Shown piece by piece: positions 54,101-63,584 of a stretch of 64,000 nucleotides of DNA; the stretch's first letter is position 1; every line of letters begins with the position of its first letter. The DNA is from Tribonema minus. Lineage: Eukaryota; Sar; Xanthophyceae; Tribonematales; Tribonemataceae. The notes beneath the pieces were generated by a model. The model saw only the letters and a list, made by a program, of their open reading frames with translations, did not search any database and was not told the origin of the DNA. A program made the translations under genes and the position numbers. The stretch is taken from contig JAFCMP010000541.1 in the NCBI GenBank assembly GCA_017506865.1, positions 434,001 through 498,000 on the forward strand. Direction: 5' to 3'.

Positions 54101-57100
54101 AGCGGCGCGTGGTGTTCCCGCCGGACATCTGCGAGGTGGCGTGGAGGAGCGGGAGGCGGTGGGTGTGCGGGTAAGCGCTTGTAGATGCGTGCCACCATTG
54201 TTTCTCAGTTCGACTTGAGGTTGGGCTCCATGGCTCAACTGCCGGCGACAGAGAGCCTGGGCTGTATCGTACATGCCCCTTAAGTCTGGGGCCTTAGCTG
54301 TGCGCCGTCGTTTCAAGTTCACCATAAAGTTGGGCTGCATCACGCCTCACCCGCACCGTCTGGACGCCAACTGCGACCCAGCACTCAATTCCCACTTTTG
54401 GAGGCGACCACACACATACGTAGCGCATCATCACTGCTAGTCATCTTTCGGGCTCTGCGTACTTGTACTTTGGAGGTAGACGTCACCTTAAGCTGAGATG
54501 CCCTCAACACCTCTTATAAATCATACTTCGGTATCCTAGCTTCTCGAGCCGCTTGCAAATTAGCCTGTCTGCACCGCTCTGTACCAGCACTCATGCGCAA
54601 TACGCGAGGACCAGGGACTGCCGCCAATCATCGAGGCCGTGCGACGCTCTACGCGAGCGCTGACAGCTGATGGCGGCGAAAAATCACGCACCGCTGTGGC
54701 CGAGCAGCTCCCAGCATCGTTGCTACGGTGGGCAGCAGATACGACGGCCGCAGCGTCGACGCTCCCCACTGCAGTGCAAGCGATCTACGCCGCAACTGCC
54801 GTCACGGAGACAGTGACCACTGAGCCAGCCCCACACACCCACGGCATTGTGCCTGGCGCCGAGGCGGCCGCTGCGGCGGCGACCGTACCTGGCCCTCAAG
54901 CCGCTGCCGCGGCTGCCCCTTCCACGCCCGCTAAAACACAAACTAGCGCGGAAGAAAGCAGCTGCAGCGGCGGGCAGGAGGACGACGACGACGACTGGGA
55001 GGCCTATGCTGACGAGATCTGCAGGAAGGTAGTGCCCCGCCGCCGGCGCGGTCACTTCACGCACGGACTACAAGCCGGCCTTTCAAATGTTCTTCGACGT
55101 CAATACGAGGATTGCCTGGTGGAGGACCTAGAGGCTGCCTCGGCTGGTGCCGTGGGCAAGCCGACGCAGGCTGCACCTATTGGTGACTCGCGCGACACCA
55201 GCCGCCGCCGCCAACAGGCTAGCGCACGGGTCCTGGCGCAGCTGCGCAGCCAGCGTGCGTCCGGGGCAATGGCGTGGATGAGCGTGCCACCCACTGCCAA
55301 TGACCGCCCGGGTGCGGCGCCCATGTCCAGTATGGCAGCAGCCACGATGATTTTGATTGCAATCTTCATAGACGGGTGGGGCATACAGGGCGAGGTGTGC
55401 CCATGGCGGTGCAGTGATGTGAGCCCCACCTCCACGCATGCGATCAGCTGCCCCAGCCAGCACATACGGGGGCACAACGCGACACACACTGCCCAAAAGC
55501 GGTGCCTGCAGCGCATCTTGAGACAGCACCATGTCTCTATTGTCCGCAATGAGGACGCTAGCGTCTTCAAGGTACCGGGGTATCGGGCGGACACAGTCAT
55601 TGACCCAGGGTGTCTGCACTTTAGCAGTACATACCGTAACAAGGGAATAGTGCTAGACACAAGTGTGCGCGCGCCCACAGCGAGCTCGTACCTGACAGGC
55701 AAAACAAATGCCTCGAACACGGACGGCTATGCTGCTGGGGTGGGGGAGGACGCGAAGGTCAAGCACCACACCGGCACCTTGACGTCATCTTGGGCTTTTG
55801 TGCCATTCGTGCAGGAGTCGTACGGACGGCTGGGCAAGCAGACAAGCCTTTTTGTTAAGGAGTTGGCAATGCACTCAGCACTGTGCTCAGGGGGGGGGAA
55901 GGCAGATGTGTTACGCAAGGCCGGGTTAGCTAAGCGTCAGATCCTCATTGAGCTGAGCATATCGCTGGCGCGGGAGTTGGCGGAGCGCGTCATGGCGTAC
56001 ACACGTGGAGCGCGAATGCTGGGCTGTGTTGCGGCGCCGGTATCCAAGCTCCTAGGGCACAGCGCAGACTAGGCTGCTGCGTTGACGCAAGCTTTTCGAT
56101 TGCATAGGCAACCCGGCCTCCCTTGGGCCTTTATAAATACAAGTCCATACGTACCCCCGCAATAGCCCTAGCGGCACCATGGACTATATCCAATCAGCAG
56201 TGCTGCTGCACGTGCGTTCAGGTGGCTCTACGAGCACGGCGGCGCCGTGAGCAAGGAGCTGGAGCTGGAGTTCCTGCACGCCGACGACAAAGAATGTTTG
56301 ACATGCTGCGCTGCAGGGGGTACAAACTCCATGATGGCGGTCGGGGCCTGTGCGACGTGGCCGCCTGGTGCAACAAGGTGAGCGCGCCGCCGCAGCAGTC
56401 GAGTTTTACAAGCAGCGGCTGCTGCGCGTGCGTGCGCTCGTGGCGCTACGTCTGTATTGAGCACATGAATGTACCTACGCCGCGAAAAAAAAAACACTGC
56501 ACTGGCAATCTTGACGAGCAGCAGGCACTCGATGTGACCACGAAGACCCCTGCTGCTCAGACACGGATGGTAACCCGGCACGTTCGTCTGTACCGCCGTC
56601 ACGCCCTCTGCTTGATCTCTCTGCAGGCCGCGCGCGCCTCAACTGTCAACAGCATTGTCACCGTTGTGCGTGCGTGTTCTGCCCCGCAGGGTCGTGCCCT
56701 CGAGTGGCTCGTCGACAATGTCACACCTGCGGTGGACGATGGGCCCATGGCGAAGGCGGCGGCGCGCGGCCACGGTGCCGCCGTGCGCGCGCTCATGTAC
56801 AAGTGCAGCCCATGGGATGAGCGCGCCGCGCTGACGGCTGCGCGCGAAGGCCAGCTGGATGTACTTGAGTTCCTGCACTCATGCCTGCCGCAGGGGTGAG
56901 GGGACGTGCTGTATTCCCTTTTGTGCTGCTCAAGGTTCCCAACCAGCAGCTTCGGTGTTGTATTGCCTCTTGAAAAATGCCAAATTTGCGAGCAATGCTT
57001 GTTTTGGTCCATCAAGCACTTGAGGTTGAGCAACAATGCTCTTTCACACACGAGTGCAGAGCATGGAGCCTGGCACTGACTCAGCAGTAATATTGAACCG

Positions 57101-57496
57101 TTGTCCAAGGCCTCAGGCTCATCGCAAGCCGCGCTCTCTGTTGCCCGGATTCATTCAGCTTCATTCACAAAATTGTTTACAGGCGTGAGGCCAATGTTTT
57201 TTTGTTCTTTACGCGATTTTGCATCCTCATTGACCGCCACTGATTTTGCATCCTCATTGACCGCCACTTTTAGGGAGCACGACGCAGCCATATGCGCCGA
57301 AGCTGCTACGGCGGGCAGGCTCGATGTTCTGCAGTGGGCGCGGCGCGAGGGCCTCGCGTGGGACGAGCGCACCTGCCGCGAGGCGCACGTGAATGGCCAC
57401 ATGGATGTGCTACGCTATGCGGTGGACGAGGGCTGCGCCTGCAGCGACGCCGCCATGCGCGACCTGCTGCAGTGCGAAGAGGTGGGGAATGCATGA
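42120..57496 (+). CDS. Ankyrin-like repeat protein A, with nested retroelements
   Basis: Exons 42120-42215, 42603-42947, 43176-43274, 44312-44518, 45421-45494, 46094-46193, 53914-54170, 56222-56377, 56690-56895 and 57274-57496 carry divergent ankyrin-type repeats such as AAAAAHGHVDTLL, AASAAGGGHLPVMDWIQSEY, KVLRWALEHDAPVD, VLQWARREGLAWDE and HVNGHMDVLRYAVDEG. Phases agree at all junctions except around the exon 56222-56377. There the first half reads WLYEHGGAVSKELELEFLHA, while the second half reads MFDMLRCRGYKLHDG one frame away, indicating a one-base slip near 56285. The N-terminal exon has ATVLEKYFAEVP followed by basic residues. Ankyrin repeats mediate protein binding; the partner is unknown. 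The intron at 46194-53913 contains a complete retroelement, and the next intron holds a fragment of another. The gene may be a recent pseudogene because of the frame slip. Confidence 0.75.
43781..43962 (+). repeat. Dispersed repeat family 1, longest copy
   Basis: From AAAACGAATCAAAAAGATCG through GAGCTCTAGGTGACAAGG, GCAAGTGCCTTCCACCAATA and GGCCACGAGTCAAACAATGC to AGCTTTTTAGCGTTCGAGGC. This about 180-bp form defines the family. It lies in an intron of gene A. Confidence 0.85.
45928..46012 (+). repeat. Dispersed repeat family 1, partial copy
   Basis: GGAAACGAATCAAAAGATGG onward to AGTGCCTTCCACCGATAAT. The 3' half of the family is missing. Confidence 0.8.
46395..47450 (+). repeat. Left 1056-bp direct repeat of the retroelement
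   Basis: It is markedly AT-rich in its middle (about 46640-46960), unlike the GC-rich genome, and contains a 12-base C-tract near 46769. It also holds a 55-bp tandem duplication at 47136-47190 and 47191-47245, starting AGTACAATACTGGTATCGGT. It begins CGTAGATTTAG and ends ACCTGCAAGC. Confidence 0.95.
47434..48474 (+). CDS. Retroelement ORF1, coiled-coil protein
   Basis: 346 aa, beginning MMNLQAAAA with the first residues encoded by the left repeat. Residues about 50-150 form a charged coiled coil (EQRIQQLQGGILEGRTARKG and onward), followed by an Ala-rich region and a Ser/Arg/Pro-rich basic tail (CSRGRSRCRRASS). This resembles the nucleic-acid-binding, self-associating ORF1 proteins of non-LTR elements. 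It ends 33 bp before ORF2. No CCHC knuckle is visible. The Ala tracts are GC-driven. Confidence 0.65.
   Translation: MMNLQAAAASVAAATGAAATDAAAASTPALASASPGASPPPPAADADPAQLGQEQRIQQLQGGILEGRTARKGLQQQVKALTKLLAASEAGKRAAEADRDRSLAEQVRAERLAAQQRSLREGEQVRNAAATARLEAQLTAEAARAASVAVPAADAAGAVATTPVAGDLEASSAAAGAAAAVAADGATAAGAAAAGAAAAGAPPPAVGAASAAAAAAASAAADPAVALEAAAAPRQPPRSCSRGRSRCRRASSPAARHGSDCSASPSRSRQPPMPASDSSALMSDSGTPRASRKRTAAERTPGSAAEPPAARPARGLPQGQSAADRFLSTSTAQPPASEGGGGASGL
48508..52674 (+). CDS. Retroelement ORF2: reverse transcriptase with C-terminal CCHC finger and restriction-like endonuclease
   Basis: This 1388-aa intact frame would copy the element's RNA at a nicked target. An N-terminal Cys/His pair (CPLYDTGC near residue 52, then HQRREH) suggests a zinc finger. 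Reverse transcriptase blocks follow: GPSGLRNSHLQQ, KARPIACGDTIRRLFAR, QFGVGARGGAERV, catalytic AIDGSNAFN (near 589), QQGVQQGDPLGPLLF and YLDD (near 684). C-terminally, SGASKGAMGFLAQLPS and the finger CPKCHRPVDSGAHLRRC (near 1135) precede a probable PD-(D/E)XK endonuclease (SADAV, then IDVTI, then EKIDTYV). No apurinic-type endonuclease or RNase H is seen. The end AAFDHFGAMSRDTQALLHAL matches the tail of such oomycete and algal elements. The TAG stop lies in the right repeat. Confidence 0.85.
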   Translation: MMSDSTSGGAAPAAIAAAAAAAAAAAAGIDPAQPEAVQAPAQPATAAIYPRCPLYDTGCLFRVPVPKPRLRRNGEANTLTAQTSASLALARRIATTLADHQRREHPNVPADFLARMQAVDDECLTLHRAGAGTYYAVEPELLLCACASCGEPGCVRTKLHQRDHLYKSRGAAATQRPHGPRVAPLPPILPLSTASGGARGPGARAAAAVAAAGPTWRSALPLWTLAPLSPARAALDDLSFDYVLQQQLVVGRRIRLEHRSDFTAALTATLAGLREAQTAVAQAHGVEAAAQASATAGAWCKLLHLLPCLLLVPDGSLPRAHRFAAFVAGDLDLLTRTALAFCRRGAARACTRRARSMTEAAAAVRERAAATARQPGGVGRAARLLAEGADTSAPRDSATLHKLQAKHPAGDASAKLDAAASRARSLVAAAALAAPAPLNCASFTADGLREAILAANPGSAAGPSGLRNSHLQQCVRHTAHTSGRTVDWLLELLAWLGTAVYSTPAALPAPFWRLHAAARLSAVGEKARPIACGDTIRRLFARTFCTDTRDRVSALLEPIGQFGVGARGGAERVALMAQLTHECGGVLLAIDGSNAFNALSRSAVLTAVAEHLPGLYGYVEHIYGPGRAPWLQFGLDGHADAAIILSQQGVQQGDPLGPLLFALALRGTMVAARAKFPQLALPGYLDDLTIMTPGCDAPVLDHVGRAFCFIQQALSELNIQVNVTKCAAVVPASGGARERAAAVFAAANVPVPVCDDGITLMGVPVGTEGFVRAQVAATLRAPGTDRLVAELVQMEDVQAAFSILRLAVPARAGHVSRNTAPSLTHEELRRFDAITLAAVAALAQEPSAGLTPPAHQRAPAAGDDCRGPPAVSAAAAPPSLWAAAVAWVRGADWGGEAPVTLPAHQQVRVHLRLGSGGFGVLGAAPRACAAFAARSLECMGPALAAFPVAARSRVLEHARYGFTFTQIATCLQQLRSGSDEAAAALALLLPTVWYQDWRQDDGAWRALRDLLQRAGGAAGPGMRTRAGARRAAAPAVAREPGSAQAPPAAVLPRRQAALSRVLDAALAATQLRRLEAANALEAVAAWRSGASKGAMGFLAQLPSTDPAETMSPPEFRETLRRHLGVERPAPAAARCPKCHRPVDSGAHLRRCTQGLNVTRHNLLADALFQLLKQVAHLRGLDRDTLAPFRRYAARHGFNKFMDIVFGSNQVCLPVPKVQPSADAVAAGRCTKLRGGFEVACCIDVTIRDSSCPSRLRQAQGGARDVQRVLESASQEKIDTYVVSGALDPTTHTLFSAAFDHFGAMSRDTQALLHALAEQSSQGSYNLAQRVAFWRRRTSLALQRALTRVVIDNWNAVIAPDGDVSAYRRIALLQVPRPSPASAEPPAPP
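52670..53725 (+). repeat. Right 1056-bp direct repeat of the retroelement
   Basis: Copy of 46395-47450, including the 12-base C-tract and the 55-bp tandem duplication (53411-53520). Just beyond its end the host sequence AGCTGCTTCAAACACACATG repeats, with few changes, sequence lying about 40 bp inside the repeat end. The right repeat therefore looks continuous with its 3' flank. Confidence 0.95.
54639..56072 (+). mobile_element. C-terminal fragment of a second RLE-type retroelement (477-aa open frame)
   Basis: The frame carries the same order of C-terminal features as the complete element but diverged: SGAMAWMSVPPTA, a CCHC-like finger (CPWRCSDVSPTSTHAISC), then RADTVIDPG, LDTSV, DAKVKHH and a tail FVPFVQESYGRLGKQTS, matching a PD-(D/E)XK endonuclease. 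The reverse transcriptase part is absent, so it is a 5'-truncated copy or a separated piece. Its first Met is probably not a real start: upstream codons (PPIIEAVRRSTRAL) read on without a break. It lies in the gene A intron 54171-56221, same orientation. The catalytic Asp and Lys positions appear present, and no stop interrupts it, suggesting moderate age. Confidence 0.7.
57210..57266 (+). repeat. Tandem duplication next to the last acceptor of gene A
   Basis: GATTTTGCATCCTCATTGAC plus CGCCACT is present twice, 27 bp apart, ending at the TTTTAG acceptor before 57274. Confidence 0.85.
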
Positions 57497-58207
57497 GAGC
57501 ATCTTGCAGTAGTACTTCGCAGCAGTTTGGTCTTGCAATGCCAGATGCAAGCAATTGCCCGTTGAAACACCTGTGTGTGCGGCAAACCACCTGGCAGCCG
57601 CAACTTCAAGTGCATCTATCACAATTGACATGGCACCTGAGTCTGTTCTGCGAAGCCGCTGCTCCATACACTTACCTGAGCACTGCCAAAGAAAGGAGGT
57701 GCACAGGCGAAGCACAAGCAACAGCACAATCTTTTCTCATGTAGTCGGCATCAATGAAGGCACAAGGAACACGCTGGCCTCAGCCAACACAGCAACCTTT
57801 ACTTAATGCCAGTGATAATACTGAATGCCATTGGAACTACTTGACCAGCATAACTACTAGTAGGAGCGACAGTGACGCTGAAGCGAGCACGCGGCGTGAG
57901 AGTAAGACCACACAGCTCAACTTTATGATTTCATTGCACACATCTTCAGCAGGGCCCTAAGCTTCTGTAAGCACAAGAGCACTTGCGGAGTGTACATGAA
58001 CACTGCTGCTGCAGGCACTCAAACAGCCTCCTTAGCGCCAATGCTGTTGCTACAGCTGTGAAACGGCGCTGGGACGAGGAAAGCGGCGTATTTTCTTTTC
58101 TTCCACAGCAGTTTGCACAGAGCACATGTGCAGGCAGTACCACTGCGCGAAACACTCAAATTCCCACAGCGACGGCGCCCTCATCTCCTCAATGACGATC
58201 ACTGCAG

Positions 58208-58384
58208 GCACTTGAGCAGCGCCGTCAAGTGCGCCAGCGACGTCGTGACGAGGCGCAGCAGCGCAAGGAAGAGGAGGCACGCCTCAAGCAGAAGGAACGT
58301 AATAGGAGACTTGCGAGGGCACGTGCGCTCTGCAAGTGCAATGGCTGGCTCTGCCGCAGGCAGTGCCGGTACACCGTGACCTAG
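58208..58384 (+). CDS. Possible exon: charged helical segment, unknown gene
   Basis: After a CACTGCAG acceptor-like site a 58-codon frame reads ALEQRRQVRQRRRDEAQQRK and then EEEARLKQKERNRRLARARA, a charged, coiled-coil-like composition, ending CKCNGWLCRRQ and a stop. A nearby frame upstream (about 58030-58195) contains AVKRRWDEESGVFSFLPQQF. No donor connecting them in phase was found. Confidence 0.3.
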   Translation, partial: ALEQRRQVRQRRRDEAQQRKEEEARLKQKERNRRLARARALCKCNGWLCRRQCRYTVT

Positions 58385-58430
58385 TTGGTACGATGCTCAA
58401 TCACATATCTGGTGCAGACGGGCTGCGGCT

Positions 58431-58745
58431 CTACAATTGCAACAGCTGGCCCTGGGCGTGCTGGTCTAGCAAAACGCCGCTGAAAACGACAGTCAGCACA
58501 TGCGCCCTGGCGTGCAAGCAGTAGTCATGCACAATCTTGGCAAGCTCTGCAGGCGTACTTGGCCCACTGCATTGCTGGTTTGCCGCAGCAGTGCTGGCTG
58601 CAGCAGTGCTCAGGGCGTGGGCACTTGCAAAGTGCGTCAGCAGTGGTAAAAGTGCAGCTTGCACTGAATTGATTAGTGCTTCATTTTGCAGTTGCAGTTC
58701 AGTGGGTTTCATTGCAGGCACCTCTAGCAGTCCTCGGTCATCCAA
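58431..58745 (-). CDS. Hypothetical ORF, about 93-104 aa
   Basis: From an internal ATG it reads MKPTELQLQNEALINSVQAA, later AELAKIVHDYCLHARAHVLT and VVFSGVLLDQHAQGQLLQL, a balanced composition unlike spurious frames here. No domain is recognised. The frame also extends a few codons upstream without a Met. Confidence 0.25.
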   Translation of the reverse strand: MDDRGLLEVPAMKPTELQLQNEALINSVQAALLPLLTHFASAHALSTAAASTAAANQQCSGPSTPAELAKIVHDYCLHARAHVLTVVFSGVLLDQHAQGQLLQL

Positions 58746-60156
58746 TGGTGTTCTTGGCCGCCTGCTGAGCCTGCTTCATAAAAAATGAAGGGGCTTGCTC
58801 CCACATTGTCCTAAATCATCCCTTGGCCCCATTTCTTACTGAACCTTGAAGAATCTTCGGTGTTGTTGGTGGCAGCCGGGACCAGCATGCAATATACGCT
58901 GCATCTTTGGTGGGCTGTGAAAGTATTCAAACATTTGTGTATACTTCACATTGCATGTCCATGCATGCAAGGGTACGGTAAGGTACTGGACTGTATCCTC
59001 ATGCGAAGTAGTGCTGAACTGCCCTATCAACCTGGAACGATCTCCGTTCTGGCCCTGGCCCGTCATGCAGAGCATGGGGGGATGAGGTCCACAGTTCTAC
59101 AGAGCACAAACTAGCGGATCCCTCAAATTTGCTGCATAAGGCGCTCCTGCAACCATGGACCTCTAGCGTCAGTTGTGTTTTTTTTTTTTTGGTTGGGGTG
59201 TGGGCGTCAGTAGTAATCCTGAAACCTGTCGGATCCTTAGGAATAAACTTTGACCCTCTGAATCACAGTGCTGGCCTCCACCAAATGATATTTCTGCGTG
59301 TCAATATGTATGCTGCATTCATCTACTTTTCTGACCTACACTTGTCTCACCTGAAGACCCACGTGTGTTCCATGTTGCAAGATAGCTAGCTTGCCCTCCA
59401 TCCAACGGATGGGCCTCAATTGAGGGGGGTACCCGTGTCAATGCTGCTGCAGCCGCTATCAGTAATTCTTCATTTGCTGGACCCTGCTGTGCTCCGATGA
59501 TCATGTGTAGCGGTTGATGTTTCGGCGGTTCGGTTGTTTGTCCTCAGTTCCTTCGTACCACAACGCTACACGAACGCGCAGTGGCGCCGCTATCAACCAC
59601 GCCTCACGAGTGCAGCTGTTTCGGGGCAAGAGAGTTGTATCAGTGTAGTGGTCGCTGGTTGGCAAGAGAGGGAGACATGCTAATTGTCGTACAGGTCGAA
59701 ATGCGTTGCGTCGTACAGGTCGAATGCGTTGCACTGACCACCTGGGCCCACATAATGCCCACTAATTAACGCAGTCAGAAAGCCACTGCGCACATGCCTG
59801 CATGGACGGGTCAGCGCTAAAGCCCTCTTCTGGCTTGCCAGCTTGCCAGCCAGCGGTATCGCCACCTGCCCTGACCAACTAGGCACCACTGACCATGCCT
59901 ACTACGCTCATGCCGACTTCTGATCCCGCGCTTGCTATGGAGGTTTCAATAGTGGTACCTTACGGTGTCATGCACTTGCACGTTCTGGTCGCCACTACTT
60001 CGCAGCGCTCTCAGCTGCCTGTGTGGGGTCCAGCGTCAGTTCCTGCTCTATGCACCTGGAAGTTTTTTGTTTTAAAGGCAACTTCAAAAAGGCGCGTCAC
60101 CTGCATCAAGTTGGTCGGTGTGTTTTGCGTGTTGTGTGCACGTACAGTACCTGGTC

Positions 60157-63100
60157 ATGAGGACATTGGAGCAGTACGTCTCGAAATTACCTGCTCAGCC
60201 CAAGCCCAAGCCTAAACGGCAGAAGACTGCAAAGAGAGAGATCGGGGTGAGAGCCGCACGAGTAATCCCACAGACGTGGAGACTCTGCTTGCTGTTTGTG
60301 CAAGGAAAACTGTGCAAGCTGAGTTAGTCACGGCGCCAGGGATTTTTTTCTCATATGTTGAGCTGCTAGTTCTTCGTGTTCGTCCATCGACCAGGCAAAC
60401 TAATGATGACATGTGTTGCTGAGAATGTGCTTGCTGACAATTCAGATTTTCCTGCTTCGCAAGCAACGACAGCTCCTGTTGTTGACGTATAATCCTGTTG
60501 GGTGCATCTGCTTGTATTAGCCCTTCAGGCTGGACACGGCGACATGGGAGCACTGCCTCTCCTTCCTGGAGGGGCACTTCCTCCACTGCAGTCTCATCAA
60601 CATGGAAATCCGCAGCATCTACCTCAGAATCCATGACGAGGAGACACACACGATGAGCGGAAACGTGTGCGCCAGCCTGGAATTTGTGAGGCACGCCTAT
60701 AAGTTTGGGCTGCTCGAGTGCACGCGCCTGCTGCCAACTGCAGCTGCGGTCGCGCCACTGGACGTGATCAACTTCCTTGCGCGGTGCCTGGCTGGAAACT
60801 TGCGCTGCAATCATGAAATTTACTGTCGCATGGCGGCTAAGGCGGCCGCACGTGGCAGGATGGAGGTCAGTGATGGTATTGTTGCAGTCCTTGCTGTAAG
60901 CTAGTGAGCTGGCCTGCCGAACACGTGAGACCTTTCCATACTGAACACCCATGCCTCGAACGCTAAAAAGCTTGCGACCAGTAGTCGTTTTGACTATTGT
61001 GGATAATGTGGCACTGTTTGACTCGTGGCCAATGACTGCAGCAGCGGCGGCCACGGTTATTGGTGGAAGGCATTTCAATTTGACGGCTGACCACACCTTG
61101 TCACTTAGAGCTCTACGATCTTTTGATTCGTGTTCATGTACAACGGCGAGCCTGGAAAAATGCTGCGCTTGGCTCGTACTTGTACTTACGGTGGCGTTGA
61201 TGAGACTCTAAATTTTTTTATCAAAGACTCTGTACTCTGGTCCATGTAAATTGAGCTCAACATTGTAAACCGGGATGCGCAACGGTGACTGCGTTTTGCC
61301 CGGCGATGCAGATGCGGCCTGGGCGCTGGCCCCGCGGACTTGCGCTGCAACTCAGCTCACTGGTATCTAGTGTTTTTTTTCAGCGTTTACTGGAGTGCGG
61401 ATACGGCAGCACGTAACGCCCAGCCACGCACTTGTCTGTATGTGGATGACAGCATCGTTAGTTTGGGTGCAGAAGAATATCACCACATTTTTATAAATAT
61501 CTGAGATTGTACTTCTTCGAAGTTAGTACTCGTGAAGTGATGCCTGCAGAGGAGTATAAATGTTTAGCTTCTTATCCTTGCGACCACAATATGCTGACAA
61601 GGGTGCCTGCACCATGCCACCACGTTCAGCCAGCTGCGATGGAGCACAAGCGTGTGCTCTCATGGCACCTTGCCCGTGACAGGGCATGCTACAAGAAAAC
61701 TTCCAACCGACTGCGCTCATATGACACCTTCCGCCAACTGCAATGGATAACAAGTGTGTGCATTCATGGCACATTGTTTGTGGTGTTGCAATGCTAATAA
61801 AAAAATCTCGTGATGCAGCAATGAGCAGCCGCACATTATCAGACAGCAGGCGAGGCGAAGGAACTTGAAGCATTTTGGAGTACTATGTGCTTCAAGTTCA
61901 GAACACCCATCAATAATACATATGCCTGTAGGCAGTCTTCACACAAGACACTGTCAGCATGGTAATACGTGCTGTCATTACATGTGCATTGCAAGATAAA
62001 TAATACTTCTCGCTTGGTGTCATGCTGGCCAAAATCAAAGCCCATGCATGCATAGTCACTGTCGCATTTTTCACAATCATTAATGGAAACGAATCAAAAG
62101 ATCGTAGAGCTCTAGGTGACAAAGGATGGTTAGCCGCAATTAATAATACACATACCTATAGGCAGTCTTTACACAAGACACTGTCAGCACGGTGATACGT
62201 GCTGTCATTACATGTGCATTGCAAGATAAATAATACTTCTCACTTGGTGTCATGCTGGCCAAAATCAACGCCCATGCATGCATAGTCACTGCCGCATTTT
62301 TCACAATTCTGCTGCATGTCTCCCTCTATACCTCATAGGTTTTGCAGTGGATCCATGCAAGGCGACCATATCCGCGGAAAAGCTACGTGCCCGTTGCTGC
62401 CGCTGAGCATGGGCATTTGGACATATTAGAGGTGAGAAACGGCGGGTAAAGTACATGGAAGTGCTCCTCCCATATGCTCCAGCCTTGCTAGCTCACTGGC
62501 AGGCCTGCAATATGTTGACTTGTACTAAGCAGTGCAGTTGACTAATTTGAGCGATTTGCGCCTCTGGAGTAAGGTGGTCTTTTATCGCATTTTTCCAAGC
62601 CCATGAGGGAACTCTAGCTCTGTGAATCTCCTGGTCTTTGGTTTTCATGATGAGATGCTGCTCCATCGGCATGTTGCAACATTTGACCATAGCTGCAGCA
62701 TGTGCCCCCGCCCCCCCGTCCCCCCCCCCCATGGATAGCAAATGCTGGGTCAAAGTGGCGGTTGCTTTCGTTGACCTCGATGAGCTGGCAGGCTGACCTG
62801 CCAGTGGGCGGACTTTGTTCTGTGGGAGTTCTTCATGAAGTGAAACGTCAATGCACAGACACCCTTTGCAGCCATACACACATAGTTTGCCGTGTTGCAG
62901 ACATGCTTTGCAGCTATGCCACTTACACACTTGGCACCATTATGAGATGAGGTATTTCGAATGCCGCGGCGACACAAACGCTTAACCCGCAATTGTTGGC
63001 TCACTGGTTGAGCTCGTGACGTATTGTGCACGAAATGACAAGGTCGCTTGAAAGTTGTGATTTTTTTGATGTTATCAGATGCTATTTGCGGCAACGCTCA

Positions 63101-63584
63101 AGGTGGTCACCATTCACATATTGTCACAAGTACTGCACACAGATACTTTCTGTGAAACTCTTATGGCAGAAATTGTGGATGCATGCGCTCCAGCGCGCCA
63201 GTGCTTGAAGTGTAAGCCGAAACATATCTGTCCATCTGAGCCTGTGTGTGAGCGCGCGACTGATGCGGGGCCCCGAAGTTTGTCAAAAGCGGCTGAAGCC
63301 ACGCTTGCCCAATGCTGCTTGCGACTGCTGTCCTTGCCATGCCAGCCAACACGCCCTCGCACACATGTCACCTTCTGCAGTGGTTCGTCCTGGAAGAACC
63401 CATCTATCAACGCGAGGTCGGCGCGGGCATGGTGCCGTCTGAGTGCATGGTGGGCGCAGCCGGCGGCGGCCACATTCACGTAATGCAGTGGATACACAGT
63501 AAGTACACCCGGAACGGGACCCGCATGCTAGAGGCGGAGTCGTACAGGGTGTGCGAGAAGGCGGCGCAGTGCGGCCAGTTGAAG
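60157..63584 (+). CDS. Ankyrin-like repeat protein B (paralogue of A, 3' end outside window)
   Basis: Exons 60157-60246, 60521-60865, 62348-62431 and 63381-63584 match gene A exons one to one. The second is exactly the same length (345 bp) and starts PFRLDTATWEHCLSFLEGHF against PLKLDTSTWEHCISFLEGHY in A. The acceptor of the last one sits at the same TGGTTC codons. The first exon starts MRTLEQYVSKLP and ends with basic residues before GTGAG. All exon ends are in phase 0, as in A. Repeats visible include AAAEHGHLDILE and GAAGGGHIHVMQWIHSKY. Synonymous and replacement differences are numerous, so the duplication is old. Confidence 0.8.
60944..61131 (-). repeat. Dispersed repeat family 1, reverse orientation
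   Basis: Full-length reverse complement copy, from ACACCCATGCCTCGAACGCT to CACTTAGAGCTCTACGATC, in the second intron of gene B. Confidence 0.85.
61911..62307 (+). repeat. 167-bp direct duplication separated by a family 1 fragment
   Basis: 61911-62077 and 62141-62307 are highly similar (about eight differences seen), both running from AATAATACA to CATTTTTCACAAT. The 63-bp spacer is a truncated family 1 copy (GGAAACGAATCAAAAGATCG to TGGTTAGCCGCAA) with ATTAAT on both sides. Confidence 0.9.

Larger units (their letters stand above)
57497..60156. other. Spacer between ankyrin-like genes A and B
   Basis: No confident gene. Two weak candidates are listed separately (58208-58384 plus and 58431-58745 minus). 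A T-tract lies at 59180-59191. The rest has balanced composition without long frames. Confidence 0.5.

Noticed and set aside
60212-61096. 294-aa minus-strand frame
   Set aside because: It runs antisense through gene B exon 60521-60865 and a family 1 repeat. The plus exon matches gene A closely in sequence, length and phase.
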